This document shows, one piece after another, positions 1 to 11,499 of a DNA stretch of 64,000 nt. This stretch comes from Diphasiastrum complanatum (taxonomy: Eukaryota > Streptophyta > Lycopodiopsida > Lycopodiales > Lycopodiaceae), in the NCBI GenBank assembly GCA_029204225.1, contig CM055095.1:38678141-38742140 (forward strand), read 5' to 3'. The position numbers and the translations under genes are program-made. Every line of letters begins with the position of its first letter. Within the stretch, counting starts at the first letter, position 1. Below the pieces are notes generated by a model. That model saw nothing but the letters and a program-made list of their open reading frames with translations, ran no database searches and was not told the origin of the DNA.

Positions 1-3000
1 TCTTGCTCCATTGGTGTGTCTTCAAAAGACTTTGAGCATAGTTTACTTGACTTATAAAGATAAAATCAGACCCTCTAAGTACTTCTATGCCTAAGATGAA
101 GTGAAGACACCCTAGATCTACCATCTTGAACTCTAAGGATAGATCTATCTTGATTTTTTCAATACCATCAACACTATTTCCACTAATGATGATGTCATCT
201 ACATAAATGAGTAAAAGTACAATACCAACATCATCAAACTTAATGTAAAGAGTGGGATCATATTCACTTTGAACAATTGAAAGTGAAATAAGATAGCAAT
301 GTAGTCTTGAATTCCAAGATCTCGAGGCTTGCTTCAAGCCATAGATGCTTCTTTGGAGATGGCATACTTTGTTCTCCATTCCATGTTGATGAACCCTTGT
401 GGCTGATCCATATAGATATCCTCTTCCAAAAAACCATTCAAGAAAGCATTAGAGACATCCATTTGACATAGAATCCATCCAAAATGTGATGCAAGTGCAA
501 TGATTAGACTTATTGTCACCATCTTGGCCACGGGTGCAAAAGTTTCCTCATAGTCTATCCCTCTCTCTTGAGCATGACCTTTTGCAACTAATCTTGCCTT
601 ATGTTTGTTAGCACTCCCATTTGCATTCAACTTAAGCTTGAAGACCCACTTGCATCCTATTACATTCCTTTGAGGTCTCTCAACAAGCAACCAAGTTTCA
701 TTCTCAATCAAGGCATCATACTCATCCAACATAGCTTTATACCATTCTTTGGAGTTCAATGCATCTTCAACATTAGATGGTTATTCAAAACTAGATAAAG
801 CATAAGAAGTGGATGAGATACTCTCAACTTGCTGTCCTTTGCCTTGATATGTGAGCCTTGATGGCTCCACTTTTGCCCTTGAAGATCTCCTTGGTGTGAT
901 AGTTGGGTTTGGTGCTTGCTCCTCCATGAGCTCCTCCTCAAAACCAAGATCTTGCTCCTCGGCCATCTTCTTCTTGATTGTTGGAGCACTTGAGCCTTCT
1001 TCAAGCATATGCATATGATGTTCATCAAAGATGACATCCCTTGAAACAACAAATTTGCTCAAGGATGGGAGATAGACTTTGTAGCCCTTGCTTGAGCTTG
1101 CATATCCAAGCATGATCCCTCTTGTGGAAGATGGATCCTCCTTGGTTCTTGTTTCCAATGGCACATGCACATAACATATACACCCAAAAACTTTCAAGTG
1201 ATTAAGATTGGGTTTCTTTCCATACAACATCTCATAAGGAGTTTTGCCTTCAATCGCTTTGCAAGACACCCTATTCATCAAGTAGTTTGCACATACAAGA
1301 GACTCACCCAAAAAGGATTTGGGCAAACAAGCATCTAATGTTAAAGCCTTAGAACATTCACATAATGTTCTAATCCTTCTTTCAGCAACTCCATTTTGTT
1401 GAGGAGTGTAAGGACAAGAAGTCTCTTTCTTGATCCCTTCCTCCTCACAAAAGGCCTTGAACTCATTGGAGATGAATTCTCCACCATTGTCACTTCTAAG
1501 AATCTTGATGCTATGATTATGATGCTTTTCCACAATTAACTTGAACTTTACAAAAGTATCAAATACTTGAGACTTGAAGGAAAGTAAGAACACCCAGCAA
1601 TATCTTGAGTAGTCATCAATGAAGGTTAAAAACATGGATGAACCTCCATTAGATTTGGTGCTAGCAATGTGCACAGCCGAGTGTATGAGTTCAAGAGGAT
1701 GAGATGACTTTGTGATGGAGTTAGAAAACACCTTCTTATGTGCCTTGGATAAGGCACAAGCTTCACAAACCTTGTCTTCCTTCCCAATAGACCTTGGTAG
1801 GCCTAAAGTATACTCCTCCTTGATCATAGCCTCCATGGAACCCGAGTTGACATGTCCAAGTCTTTTGTGCCATAAAGTAAAGGTAGATATCTTGTTCTTC
1901 TCGGACAACATGACAACATTAGTATCCACAAATGCATCCAACTTATAAAGTTTGCCAAGTCTAGTGCCCTTAGCCACTATCTTACCCTTCTTCTTGATGA
2001 AACATTCATTTGAAGCAAAGTCAACATTGAAACCATTGTCTACCATTTGGCCAACACTTAGTAGATTCTTTGTTATTGTAGGAAAGTACAAAACACCTTC
2101 TATGTTGATCTTTTTGGAAGATCCTAAGCAAAGGGGAATGCTACCAACTCCTTCAATCTTACAAGCTTCATCATTTGCTGTATAGATAGACTTTATAGGT
2201 CCATCAGAAGATAAGAGAGAAGAGAAAAACTCCCTTTTACTAGTCATGTGTGAACTAGCACCCGAGTCAATCCACCAAGGATCTTCTCCTTTGAAGCTTG
2301 TTGAAGAAAATATGGACATCATGAGAGAGTCCTCATGTGAACTCTCCTCCTCCTCCTCTTTGCTCATGTTGGCTTGGCTTTGATCTTGCTTCCTCTTGAA
2401 GCATTTCGAGGCATAATGCCCCATCTTGCTACAATAGTAGCACTTCACCTTTGATTTGTCCTTCTTGACTTTGGTGGTTGATGGAGATGCCTTTGAGGGT
2501 CCTTCTTGATCCTCAAGCTTTGTGGACTTCTTGAATGTTGATACTTTGCCTTTGGACTTGCCTTTGCCTTTGGTGAAGAGAGCTTGGTCATCTCCACCTT
2601 GGATGGAAAGCCTATCCATCCTCTCTTGCATCTGGCTCCTTCTTGATTCCTCGGCCATGAGTGTGCCTTGGAGTTCTTCAAGTATGGGTAGCTTACCCAT
2701 AATTGCATATCCCTGAACCAAATTGTCAAATTCAAAGCTTAGTCCATTCAATATGAGTTGAACAAGCTCTTCATCCTTGATAGGATCACCTATAAAGGCT
2801 AGCTCTTTGTTCAATTCCTTTACTCTTAGGACAAAAGTATGTGCACTCTCTCCTTTCTTTTGATAGCTTCTATAGATTTGATTCTTCAAAGCTAACATTC
2901 TAGTTTGGTTCTTGGATTCGTAGACCTTTTGCAAAGTCTCCCAAGCATCTTGAGCTGAAGTGCAATCTCCTACCTCTCTTAAGAGTTCATTTGCAACATT

Positions 3001-3207
3001 CATTTTTATGCAATGTAGTGCAACATTGCACCTCTTGATGTATTTGGCTTTTCCTTGAGGATGAATAGGTTCACCCTCCTTACCATTTACAATTTCCATC
3101 AGATCTTGCATGATCATGATGTATTCCATTCTAACTTTCCATATGGAATAGTTATTTTTGTTGAGCCTTTCATTAGTATCCAAAAGATATGCATTTATAG
3201 ATGTCAT
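1..3207 (-). pseudogene. Copia-1b gag-pol, inactivated and cut by the window edge
   Basis: Ty1/copia polyprotein nearly identical to the intact copy at 52084-56052. It begins at ATG 3207 and reads through gag, a CCHC knuckle, protease (WWIDSGASSHM) and integrase. Damage relative to the intact copy: a GAA-to-TAA stop near 785, a 1-nt deletion near 385 (integrase-RT linker already passed, in RT), and a loss of about 31 nt near 30. The integrase box reads HSAVH instead of HSDVH, so the first catalytic Asp is Ala. Other changes include RNRT to RIRT and FWGE to FLGE. The C-terminal RT and RNase H lie outside the window. Identity as copia is certain; it cannot be autonomous as it stands. Confidence 0.95.
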
Positions 3208-4006
3208 CTAGTCTCCTAATCAAGGACTTGACACAAATGAAGGTTACTTCTATTGATTTGATTGAAGGTCTACCTTATCCCACTTCTTAGGGACCTGAAA
3301 AGATCAGTAATATACTTCCTATAAAGATCTAAGAATGATTACTAACAAAATCAAATCATAGAATACTAGAAACAATGCACTTTCTTGATTGAAGTAGACA
3401 ATACTAGTAGAATTGCCCCTCTTTCTATAAAGAACATTAAAGCTTCCAAATGATCTGATCAAGAGTGAATTTCAGCAACCTAATATACTTCCAAAATCAC
3501 TTGTAAAAGATCTAAATGGAACTTAATGAGGATGCAACACAATCTACTATCCAATCACAAGCAAAAAATGATCAAAATTGATGAAAAATTGATCTAATTT
3601 GGTGCATAAGTCAAGCAATGGTTGGACTGAACCTAAATCACTTTAGGAGGTGCCTACTACACCTTAGAACAGCCTTGAAGAGTTCCCAAAACTCTGATCT
3701 TCCCTCTCGTTGAATGCTAGAAAGCCTCCTCTATGAAATCACCTCCAAATCTCGCTTAGAAATCAATGCTTGGAGCAAGCAAAACTTGCTATCTTGGTAA
3801 TGTGAATTGAATTCAACTTTGCCTCTGGTTTTAGACACCTAAACACCTGCAAATTAAGTCACACAACACCAATCTCAAATGTATTTGACTCACTTTGAGT
3901 TATAGAATCAATACTAGATGCTAAGATCCAATCTACACAAGATTTAGATCAAAAATTGTGATCAAATTGAATGAAAACCAAGGATTTAGCTCATTTCAGC
4001 CTTTAG
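3208..4006 (-). other. Copia-1b 5' untranslated leader
   Basis: Non-coding leader between primer-binding site and gag start, matching the leader of the intact copy at 51285-52083 almost base for base. No separate gene is visible. Confidence 0.85.
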
Positions 4007-4018
4007 GCTCTGATACCA
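4007..4018 (-). promoter_or_regulatory. Copia-1b primer-binding site (tRNA-iMet)
   Basis: Minus-strand TGGTATCAGAGC directly follows the LTR. This is the usual plant copia site complementary to initiator tRNA-Met. Confidence 0.9.
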
Positions 4019-4700
4019 TGTAAAAATTACAGCAAATAAGTACCCTAAAACACTTGAAATGATGAGGGAAACAATAGATTATGATTTCATAAGATTAGCA
4101 CAAGTTGAACCATCAAAATCCATCAAAAATCTATGCTTGAATCTCACTAAATGGCCCAAATCCTTGAAGAAGGCTTCACACGTGTGAAAGTACGGCCTCC
4201 CACAGTCTTAGTACTGTACACCAGACCTACATTCAATCCTATAATCATTAGTAATCACAAGTACTCAAACAATTATGAACATAGAGAGCAATTGCACCAT
4301 TATGAGAGAAAAAACATGAAATTGCTTGATTGATTTTGGTGAGATATCATCACCTATATATACATGATCCATCACGGTTTTGGGCAGGTATGAGTAGCCC
4401 TAAACCTATCCCTAATGCTAATTTTGGTGGATCTTTCATCCCTACCAAGTTAGGGTTGGAATCTTGGAGATCCCTCAACAATGCAAAAACTACCAAAAAT
4501 AGCTCCTATTTTTTCTCCCTTGTATCTATGCATAATTTGGACTCATTCCAAAGGTTCTAACACTTAGGTCTACTTGAGAACATCCTTATGAATGGAATCC
4601 TATGCTATTTGGCACGTGTGACAAGCCACATCATGACCATCTAACTATTTACAAGTCATATGACCAAAACTAGTCAAGCTAGAATTGTGAATTTTTAACA
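4019..4700 (-). repeat. Copia-1b 5' LTR (682 bp)
   Basis: On the minus strand it starts TGTTAAAAATTC and ends TTTTTACA, exactly the 682-bp length of both LTRs of the intact copy. It contains a TATATATAGG promoter-like box and a TTCACACGTGTGAA palindrome. The outer edge abuts an open gypsy reading frame at 4701, showing insertion into that element. The candidate target duplication AGAAC (4701-4705) cannot be checked because the other end is outside the window. Confidence 0.93.
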
Positions 4701-4701
4701 A

Positions 4702-5997
4702 GAACCTCCAGTCGGCGGCGAACAGGATCCTCAAACGGGTTCACCACTATGCACTGATCAGAATGATCGGTTGCACCAACATGGACCACCTTTTCACATG
4801 GTGGAGCCTGAGGAACCATGCACTGAAAGGCTCACACTCTTGCTGTCAAGCCACGTTAGTTTACCCCTCGGAGAACTACTATGGATTGCACCACAAGCAA
4901 AAAGCCTTTTAGCTGAATGGGCCAAGGTGGATGAGGAGCCAGTAGCACCTAAGCCCATCTATTGTACGGGCTATGATGAAACAAGTAACGTCCTCCACAT
5001 CGGAGCAACATGGGAAAGTAAGGAACACAACATCACTTTGCCAATCAAACACAAGAGATACGAGGACGAGGCAGCAATGGTAGATGAAGGATCAGGTGTC
5101 AATCTGATCTCCACTACTTTGTACGAAAAAGGGGGACTACAAAGATTGAAACTAGTCAGATTTGCCATCAAGCTAGCAGATCAATCCTGTGTGAAAACAA
5201 AAGGTGTAGTTGCTGATATTCCCGTAAGGATAGCAGGCATGCAGTATGTGATTACTTTTGTGGTCATGGATATACCTGAATCTCCATCTGCATACCGTAT
5301 TTTACTGGGAAGACCATGGTTGAGGGCTACGCAAGTAGAACACAACTGGGATACAGGGAAACTCACCTTCGAGGATAGGGAACAAGCTGTAAAGGTAGAT
5401 CCAACCACATGGATGGTGAAACCTATTGCACCCAAGGCTGATGACGGATCATCCACGACAGATCATACGGTTGACCGCCCAAGGCCAGCCAAGGGAGGTT
5501 ACTATCATTCAGAGACAGATATCATGAGATGGACAGATGCATTAGCAACTATTGACTGCCAGGTATGTCAATATGAATCAGATCCAGAACCGAGTGCATC
5601 TTCACCCAAATGTTACACTATGGACACACCAATCACATTTGGAGTGAATATGATAAACGTAGCATGGCTGTCAGCGAAGCCGATTGAGAACCCAGTGGAT
5701 GATGATCTAGTCCCTTGGCAACATGCTCTAACTTATAATAAGGAGATTGAGCTGACTGATGAACAAGTCCTACACCACATGGACCCAAATCGTTATGGAA
5801 CCAAGAAGGTACCAGCTCAACCACCACAAAGGTCTCCTATGGCGAAAGTCTCAAGGATCGAACCAGAGTTGCAATGGCGTATAGATTACATGATGCTACC
5901 AGGCGCAGTAGGCATCGCCTTCGACGACTGGAAGCGACCGTGGGAGAAGGACAACTTTCTCTGGTTATGGGCCCAGCTCACTATCAAGCAGAAATGA
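4702..5997 (+). pseudogene. Gypsy-A polyprotein fragment with aspartic protease
   Basis: The frame is open from the LTR edge at 4702; no convincing initiator is visible, so this is the inside of a longer polyprotein cut by Copia-1b. A retropepsin-like region lies near 5070-5320: MVDEGSGVNLIS holds the D-x-G active-site pattern and RILLGRPWL is the conserved flap-distal motif of plant gypsy proteases. The tail PPQRSPMAKVSRIEP resembles the start of the minus-strand Gypsy-A pol at about 13110-13080, tying both to one family. RT does not follow: the frame stops at 5997 and unrelated sequence begins. It is about 430 codons long with no internal stop. Confidence 0.8.
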
Positions 5998-7000
5998 TGT
6001 CTTTGCTGGGGCATAATCTAGGGTAAATTCTAGGTCGTAGCTTTCGGATCGGCAGAGTTATACATAGGCTCTTCGGCTATGTATGCTCTCGAATATATCT
6101 ATATCAAAGAACTTCAATTTTTGTGAAACGAATATAATAAGCGACATTTTTAGAAGCGAAAGTCGCAATTTCAGCTGTACAAACCACAAGCGGTTGCAGA
6201 TTTAGGTGCATTCGACGATGCAGGTCTGCTGATAAATATCAATATGGCTTATCTGGAATTATTCAGTCTATATGTGGATTGGGAGCAAAAACTTGCAGAA
6301 TATTTTGTGGAGATTCGCCATAATTTGCGAGGTAGAAGGAAGTCATTTTGTTATAAGCAATTTTGTACATATACATTTTGGCAGTTTGGTACCTTTGCGG
6401 CGAAGACATTATTTTTTGTTCAAATCCTTTATGTTAAAAGCAATTTTATTTTCAGCTCGTTATTGTAAAGAAATCACTCTACGAAGTGATTCAGATGAAG
6501 ATACCAAGTTAACCCAGGAGCTGTTTGATGGAACATTACTCCCGGTTAAGTTAGAAGAATTTGACAACTTACCAGTTGGCCGCTATACCAGATCGAAAGA
6601 AGACTTGCTCTTGATTGAAGCTCAACAGAACTTGGAGCTTGCTCAGAAGTTATATGAAGAACTGAATCATTCCTGAAAATTCATTCGTGTCTTTGTCGTG
6701 GTGATGTTTCTATGGGATGCTGACTTTTTGAAGTTTAAAGATGTTTTGAAGTTTGATTCCAATTTTCATCAACAATTCAAAGATCAACTCAAAACAACGT
6801 ATTCAATTAAAAGAAACAGCAAGACATATATTCTCTAAGATGAACAAATATCTAAAAGATGAAATACACGAAGAAATATCTCTTTGCCTCAACGAAAATC
6901 TGACGAACAAGAATGTTTCTCGAATACTCCTCGAAATAAAGATGGCATGTTCACGAGGACGTTTCACATTTGAGGAAGGGAATATGTGGTGCCACGAAAA
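5998..7000. other. Unassigned AT-rich stretch after the gypsy protease ORF
   Basis: No TE boundary could be set. A perfect 8-bp inverted repeat (ATACATAG/CTATGTAT, 6060-6084, 9-nt loop) is present. An ATG-started frame at 6272-6676 (+) encodes 134 residues with an acidic, Leu/Glu-rich C-terminal half (ends LAQKLYEELNHS) that I do not recognise. A second short frame at 6753-7013 is also unrecognised. Confidence 0.4.
6272..6676 (+). CDS. Hypothetical 134-residue ORF, unrecognised
   Basis: The first third is aromatic and Cys-rich, and the last 60 residues look helical and acidic (RSDSDEDTKLTQELFDG). It has no known motif. It lies between gypsy debris and a non-coding stretch, so it may be the 3' end of a TE polyprotein or chance. 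Its existence as a gene is doubtful. Confidence 0.2.
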   Translation: MWIGSKNLQNILWRFAIICEVEGSHFVISNFVHIHFGSLVPLRRRHYFLFKSFMLKAILFSARYCKEITLRSDSDEDTKLTQELFDGTLLPVKLEEFDNLPVGRYTRSKEDLLLIEAQQNLELAQKLYEELNHS

Positions 7001-8254
7001 TGTTAAATATTAAATATCAACATAAATATGGCATGATATACTCGAAAATGAAGATATGAGCTAGATAAGTATAAATCATGAAGAGGCCTAAGTCATTTTT
7101 CAGGAATATATCTCCTAAGTACTTGCCTTGTAATTAAGGACAAGACCTTTTAAAGGAAAAGACATGTCTTGGACAACCTTTACTCGGTTGTCCATACGAA
7201 ACGACTAGATACGAAAAGACACGATAAACTAGAGTAACTTTAACTCATAGTTGAGTATACCTCCTATGGTATAGGTGAACGTATTCTCAGTCTAATCGTT
7301 AACTAGACCCTTTCGAGGGAGCGACGCACATGTTGTTTTAGAGGTGTGTTTGTTTGCCCCCTAGAACATATATTGATCTCACACTTCAGTCTCGATCATC
7401 GAGAGAGAAGAGTTTATGCTTATGTAAGAGATTGAAGAAGCGAATAGAGTTTTGTGAGTTATTCTCTCTTATCTCTGTTCTCCGCACTGCTGAGTGTGAG
7501 TGATCTGGAGTCTGCTAACAATCTCTAATGCATTTCATGAATTTCTCTCTGATCAGACAGACGCTCTAGTGCATTACAGTCATTTGCTATGTTTCCGTAA
7601 AGCATGCTCTAAAGAACTGTCTTGAAACCATCTTATTCGTCTGTCAAGAATATTTTCTTTTCGGCACTCGAATAACGACCATCTTTGGTACATTCTAGCA
7701 TGATCATTGAATAAAGCTGTATGTATACATATGAGATGACAATCCTTGTCTGAAGAATTAAGTCTCTGATCTGTCTTCCTGATTAGCATTGACATAAGTT
7801 TCTAACGTATTCTAAAACTCTTCGTGTTCCTTAACCATTAAGTTGGACTTTAGTTGTTGAGGACTTCTGTCTAGAAACGAATAGTTTGCGAACGCAATTA
7901 ATTAATTGTTTGCACAGTTGCAAATACATCGAATAATTCTCGATTCTATGTTGACACCTTAATCAGCCAGAGTGCAGTACCGCTGTACTACTCTGATAAC
8001 ATCTCATCTGTAGAACACGCTTCATCCAATTCGATAGAGACTAGATTGTTGTTCTGAATTTATTAACACTAGCCATCCCAAATATAAGTAATACTGGTTA
8101 CTTTTTAATGTCTGTCGACAACTAGAATAATTCTCAAAACCACTTGCCATAATTGTCCTAAAAACATAACTTTCTAACTTTGTCCTCTGTGGGAACGACA
8201 TTATTTACTATAAAATCTATATTAACTCTGTTGGTATAGTATGACATAATTCTA
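7001..8254. other. Non-coding stretch, possible degraded LTR
   Basis: AT-rich and without supported ORFs. It starts TGTTAAATATTAAATATC near 7010 after a purine-rich stretch (GAGGAAGGGAATA), and near 8180 contains GTCCTCTGTGGGAACGACA, similar in style to the end of some gypsy LTRs. A second copy was not found in the window, so the LTR reading is only a guess. Confidence 0.25.
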
Positions 8255-8941
8255 CCTCCACTAACACTACTCACACTAACTCTGCGCCCCTAACTAACTC
8301 CATCATTATTCGGGTGAAGAGAGAGGATAGAATAGAAGAGAAAGAAGAAGAAGAAAAGAGAAAGAGAGAGAGAGATGAGATGGAGGTTAGCTCAAATGCT
8401 CAATTTCATTGCTTATGGAAAAACCTTAACTAGCATAAACAAAAAGTATGGAAAATGGTAATAACAAGCAACCACAACAATAGCATAAGCAAGAGTGATT
8501 AGCAAATGAGGATGCTTGAGCTCTCAAAATGATAGTCTCCTCCTCTCTATTAAACATGAAAATAGTGTACAAATGGTGTCTTTTTATGAAATGGGGAAGG
8601 CCTTGCCCCAAAATCCTATTGGCTAATATTTATATTGATCCTATCCATTCATCTTGGACCCAACTTGATCCAAGGGTCCATAAAATGTACATTGAAATTC
8701 ACAAGATTCATGTGAGTCTCAATTTGGACCCCACTCTAAAAAGTAATCTCTAAGTTTAAAATTGACTTTGGGCCTCTAGTTTTAATTTCATTCAAAGGTC
8801 TAAGTCTATTTTATTTTATTTACAACTTAAGCTTGCGTGCTCATTGGGCCATGGGCTTATACGCGTAGGATGCCATGCCCTCGCAACACATTTTATTCGT
8901 CAATTTTATTTATTTACAATTCGTTGGAAATACCCCCAACA
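8255..8941 (-). repeat. Gypsy-A LTR, 5' portion, minus orientation
   Basis: Matches, in reverse complement, the LTR at 50262-50590 plus 56754 onward. The minus-strand start is a degenerate form of the inverted repeat TGTTGGGGGTATTCCCAACA. It includes the block TTGCCCCAAAATCCTATTGG and an A/G-rich strand near 8340-8380. It lacks the terminal part ending ACCCTACA and fades out near 8255, so it is truncated. Confidence 0.75.
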
Positions 8942-9156
8942 CTCCCTCTTTTCTTCTTCTCTTCTTCTCTTCTCATTTGTCCTCAATCATGATGAATGTT
9001 AGTGTAGTGGAGTAGAATGTTAGTGGTGATAGAGATAGTGAAAAAGTAGAGAACTATCTAAAAGTAGCATCTTTATATAGTTAGGTACCTATCCAACGTT
9101 CTAACCCTTGTTGACAGACGGGAGGATTACTACCACAAAAGATCATCGACCCTACA
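8942..9156 (+). repeat. Gypsy-A LTR, 3' portion, plus orientation
   Basis: Reads in the plus direction through ATCATGATGAATGTTAG, GTTAGGTACCTATCCA and the LTR terminus ACCCTACA, as in the LTR ending at 57243. It abuts the minus-oriented piece at 8941 head to head. No primer-binding site follows; instead a minus-strand ORF ends at 9157. Confidence 0.7.
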
Positions 9157-9822
9157 CTACCCAGGTGGGGTTTGAGAAACAACTGTGGAAACGGGGGTGA
9201 GGATGGTTTGTCCGAACGAGAGGATGGAAGGAACAGAGGGGAACTGAAGGGTGGTGTGGAGTATGGAAGAAGGTGAGGATGGAGCAGCAAGTGTCTGGCT
9301 TGGGGGTGAAAAATTGATGACTTTTATCCACGCCAGAGTGTCTGGAGGAGACAATTGAGAATCAGAAGGATTGAATGAAATGGAAACAACGGTGGTGGCA
9401 TGAGTGATGGAGGATGCGATGGTGATGGACGGAGTAGTGGATAATGGAACAGAGATAGGAGTGGTATCAATAGAGGAAACGAGGATGGACACAGAAACAG
9501 TTTTGGATAAAATAGGAAGAGAGGGAGCGACAATAGAGATTGGAGTGGGGGGTTTCACAAAAGAAGAAGTGGTGGTGGTTGATGGAGTGGTTAGTGCAGT
9601 AGTGGAGGCGCGTCTTTGGGTAGCAGGTGGAGATGAGGATGTAGAGGCAGCACCACGCATTCGTTTGCTAGTCATTGTGTTAATAATTGCAGGTTGGGAG
9701 GAGGTGGATGCTTGGGATGGCAGATAAAGGTTAGTGTGTGGCACTTGGGTGGACAAAAGGGATGAGCGTTGGAAACCGTGCACTTTCACCTCAAGAAGTG
9801 CATAGACAAAGTTACACAACAA
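9157..9822 (-). CDS. Ser/Thr/Pro-rich low-complexity ORF
   Basis: 221 residues, dominated by Ser, Thr and Pro (for example STSSSPPATQRRAS, TTPSTTTTSSF), with no catalytic motif. It overlaps the end of the next upstream minus-strand ORF in another frame and terminates exactly where the plus-oriented LTR piece begins. It is probably the tail of a retroelement extra ORF or its debris. Composition alone could keep this frame open. Confidence 0.35.
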   Translation of the reverse strand: MLCNFVYALLEVKVHGFQRSSLLSTQVPHTNLYLPSQASTSSQPAIINTMTSKRMRGAASTSSSPPATQRRASTTALTTPSTTTTSSFVKPPTPISIVAPSLPILSKTVSVSILVSSIDTTPISVPLSTTPSITIASSITHATTVVSISFNPSDSQLSPPDTLAWIKVINFSPPSQTLAAPSSPSSILHTTLQFPSVPSILSFGQTILTPVSTVVSQTPPG

Positions 9823-10333
9823 GGGGGCCTACTGCGGTATGTTCACGGTTGTTGGGTTTGATGGAGTTGGTTAGCTCACGAATAAGAAAGCTATGCCAGT
9901 CGTATGGCACAACTGAGGGGCCAAGGAATTCCGGAAAGGATTCTACTATCTGACTCAACAACTTAGACTGGATTTTGTCCTTGTGAAATGTTGAAATAAC
10001 CAAAAAGTTATTCAACAGATGCGCAGCCGCCTGAATGACGGGTTCTGTGATAGCATCTATCAGGTAATCATTGTTAGTCTGGATTGAGATTTCTGGTGCG
10101 GTTTGGGTGATGAACGGTTTGATCAGAGTTTTGGCATGGCGATGGGAGATGGGTTGACGATCACCAGACATAATGCCAATGGTGACCATCAAGTATGTGC
10201 TAATCATGACCTTGTATGTGGTACCTTGGTACAGGAAGTGGAAGCGAGTCTTTTTCTCGTTCCAGGTGGTATAAGTGTGAAGGGCGAGACCCATGTTAAT
10301 CTCAGAATGGAGAAGCGTTGGGTAAGAACCCAT
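9812..10333 (-). CDS. Unrecognised 173-residue ORF 3' of gypsy integrase
   Basis: Globular-looking protein without low complexity (GSYPTLLHSEINMGLALHTY near the start). Its position downstream of integrase on the minus strand is where Athila-type elements carry an extra ORF, so an env-like or retroelement-associated role is possible. I see no signal peptide, transmembrane segment or known motif that proves it. The region just upstream (10340-10475) has further weak coding in other frames, suggesting frameshifts. Confidence 0.4.
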   Translation of the reverse strand: MGSYPTLLHSEINMGLALHTYTTWNEKKTRFHFLYQGTTYKVMISTYLMVTIGIMSGDRQPISHRHAKTLIKPFITQTAPEISIQTNNDYLIDAITEPVIQAAAHLLNNFLVISTFHKDKIQSKLLSQIVESFPEFLGPSVVPYDWHSFLIRELTNSIKPNNREHTAVGPLVV

Positions 10334-10474
10334 TGCCCCTAGAAGTGGGCCGGCTGTCTACAGCCATGGTTGGATCAGAGCGTTAGAAAGTAGAGCCAAA
10401 TCTGTGTGGCCTCTGGGATTTCATGCTAGATCACCTGTTTGGTGCCAATGTCTTCAAAGGATGAGGAGGTCATG

Positions 10475-11491
10475 TTAGCAGTGACGATTAGAGGTCAAAA
10501 AAGTAGGAAAATTGGCGAAAAAGATAAAAAGATGTGGAAACAACAAAAACTGTGAATTACGAGTGTTGGATGACAAGTATTGTAGTTCAGAGCACAAATT
10601 GGTGTACAGTATGAGCAGATGATAGCTAGTAGGAAGTTTGATCGCAAATGGAAAACTTGGTAATTTCAGTGTAAATTTCGGCAGAGCTTTGCTAGCAAAG
10701 GTGACAAATGACTTGAATTCAGCACTTATATAGTGAAATTTAGAGTGCGTATTAAGTGAAATCCAATTTCCCTTCCTCAGTTCCATGTATCGAGCCTGGA
10801 AACTCCTTGCTACAGAGTGAATTAGACCGATGTAATTCAATACCCACTTTTTGAATGGTGCTTGGGATAAGACCGGGTGTAATAGGTCATAATTCAATCT
10901 CGTTGGCCTTCTCGCCCTTTGGCACACATCGCACTTTTTCAAGTATTCCTCCGTATCCTTATGAATCATTGGCCACCAACATCCTGATTGCAGGATCTTG
11001 CGAACTGTAATGTCAAAAGCAAAATGGCCTCCACCCATGCCTTCATGTGAAAGCGAAATGATCTGGGTGGCCTCATGAGGAAGAATACACTGCCGAAGAA
11101 TTCTGTCTGGTCCTCTTCGATACAACTGGCCGACAATCAGCTGATAATGTCTAGCCTTCAAGATCAATTTCCATTGTTTCACCTTTGATACTGATTTGTC
11201 TGGCTGGCCCCTCATTAAATATTCAACAATGTTGGTAGCCCATTCTGGTACTGTGTCCACATAAAATAAGACAGCATCTGCCAGCTCATCGTCGGGTTGA
11301 GTTGCAATTTTCCTTCCCTTGATTTGTGACACATGATCTGCCATGTAGTGTTGTTTTTCCTTGCGAACTACTATCCGAAATTTAAATTCCAGCAATAGAA
11401 GTAGCCATCTGGTGATTCTTTCGATGTTGCAAGTTTTAACGAGATAGAGCAAGGGCTGATGAACCATATAAAAAGCAAAATGTGTGGCCAT
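10475..11491 (-). pseudogene. Gypsy-A RNase H tail and integrase N-terminus, truncated
   Basis: Residues 1-55 are the C-terminal part of RNase H and its tether (HQPLLYLVK, ITRWLLLLLEF). The integrase zinc finger follows: H-x-H region at SLSHEGMGGGHF and CDVCQRARRP. The core begins WVLNYIGLIH (family consensus LDYIG, so the first Asp is Asn here) and stops being gypsy-like after SFQARYME near 10780. The remaining about 100 codons are unrelated read-through. Compare the parallel plus-strand copy at 59930-60811. Confidence 0.85.
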
Positions 11492-11499
11492 CAGGTATT

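Noticed and set aside
601-798. Short frame opposite the Copia-1b RT region
   Set aside because: Antisense shadow of a well-supported polyprotein; the same shadow appears opposite the intact copy at 54493-54690.
4151-4560. Frames of 60 and 76 residues near the Copia-1b LTR
   Set aside because: They lie inside the LTR and recur at 50731-50961 and 56207-56437 in the other LTR copies, so they are LTR sequence and not genes.
6060-6084. Perfect 8-bp stem with 9-nt loop as an intrinsic terminator
   Set aside because: Such terminators are bacterial; this is plant DNA and no U-run follows.
8330-8380. GA-rich run as a gene-regulatory GAGA element
   Set aside because: It is part of the Gypsy-A LTR and recurs in every LTR copy; no separate role can be argued from this window.
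9404-9727. Plus-strand 107-residue Val/Glu-rich frame
   Set aside because: Mirror image of the Ser/Thr-rich minus-strand ORF; composition-driven.
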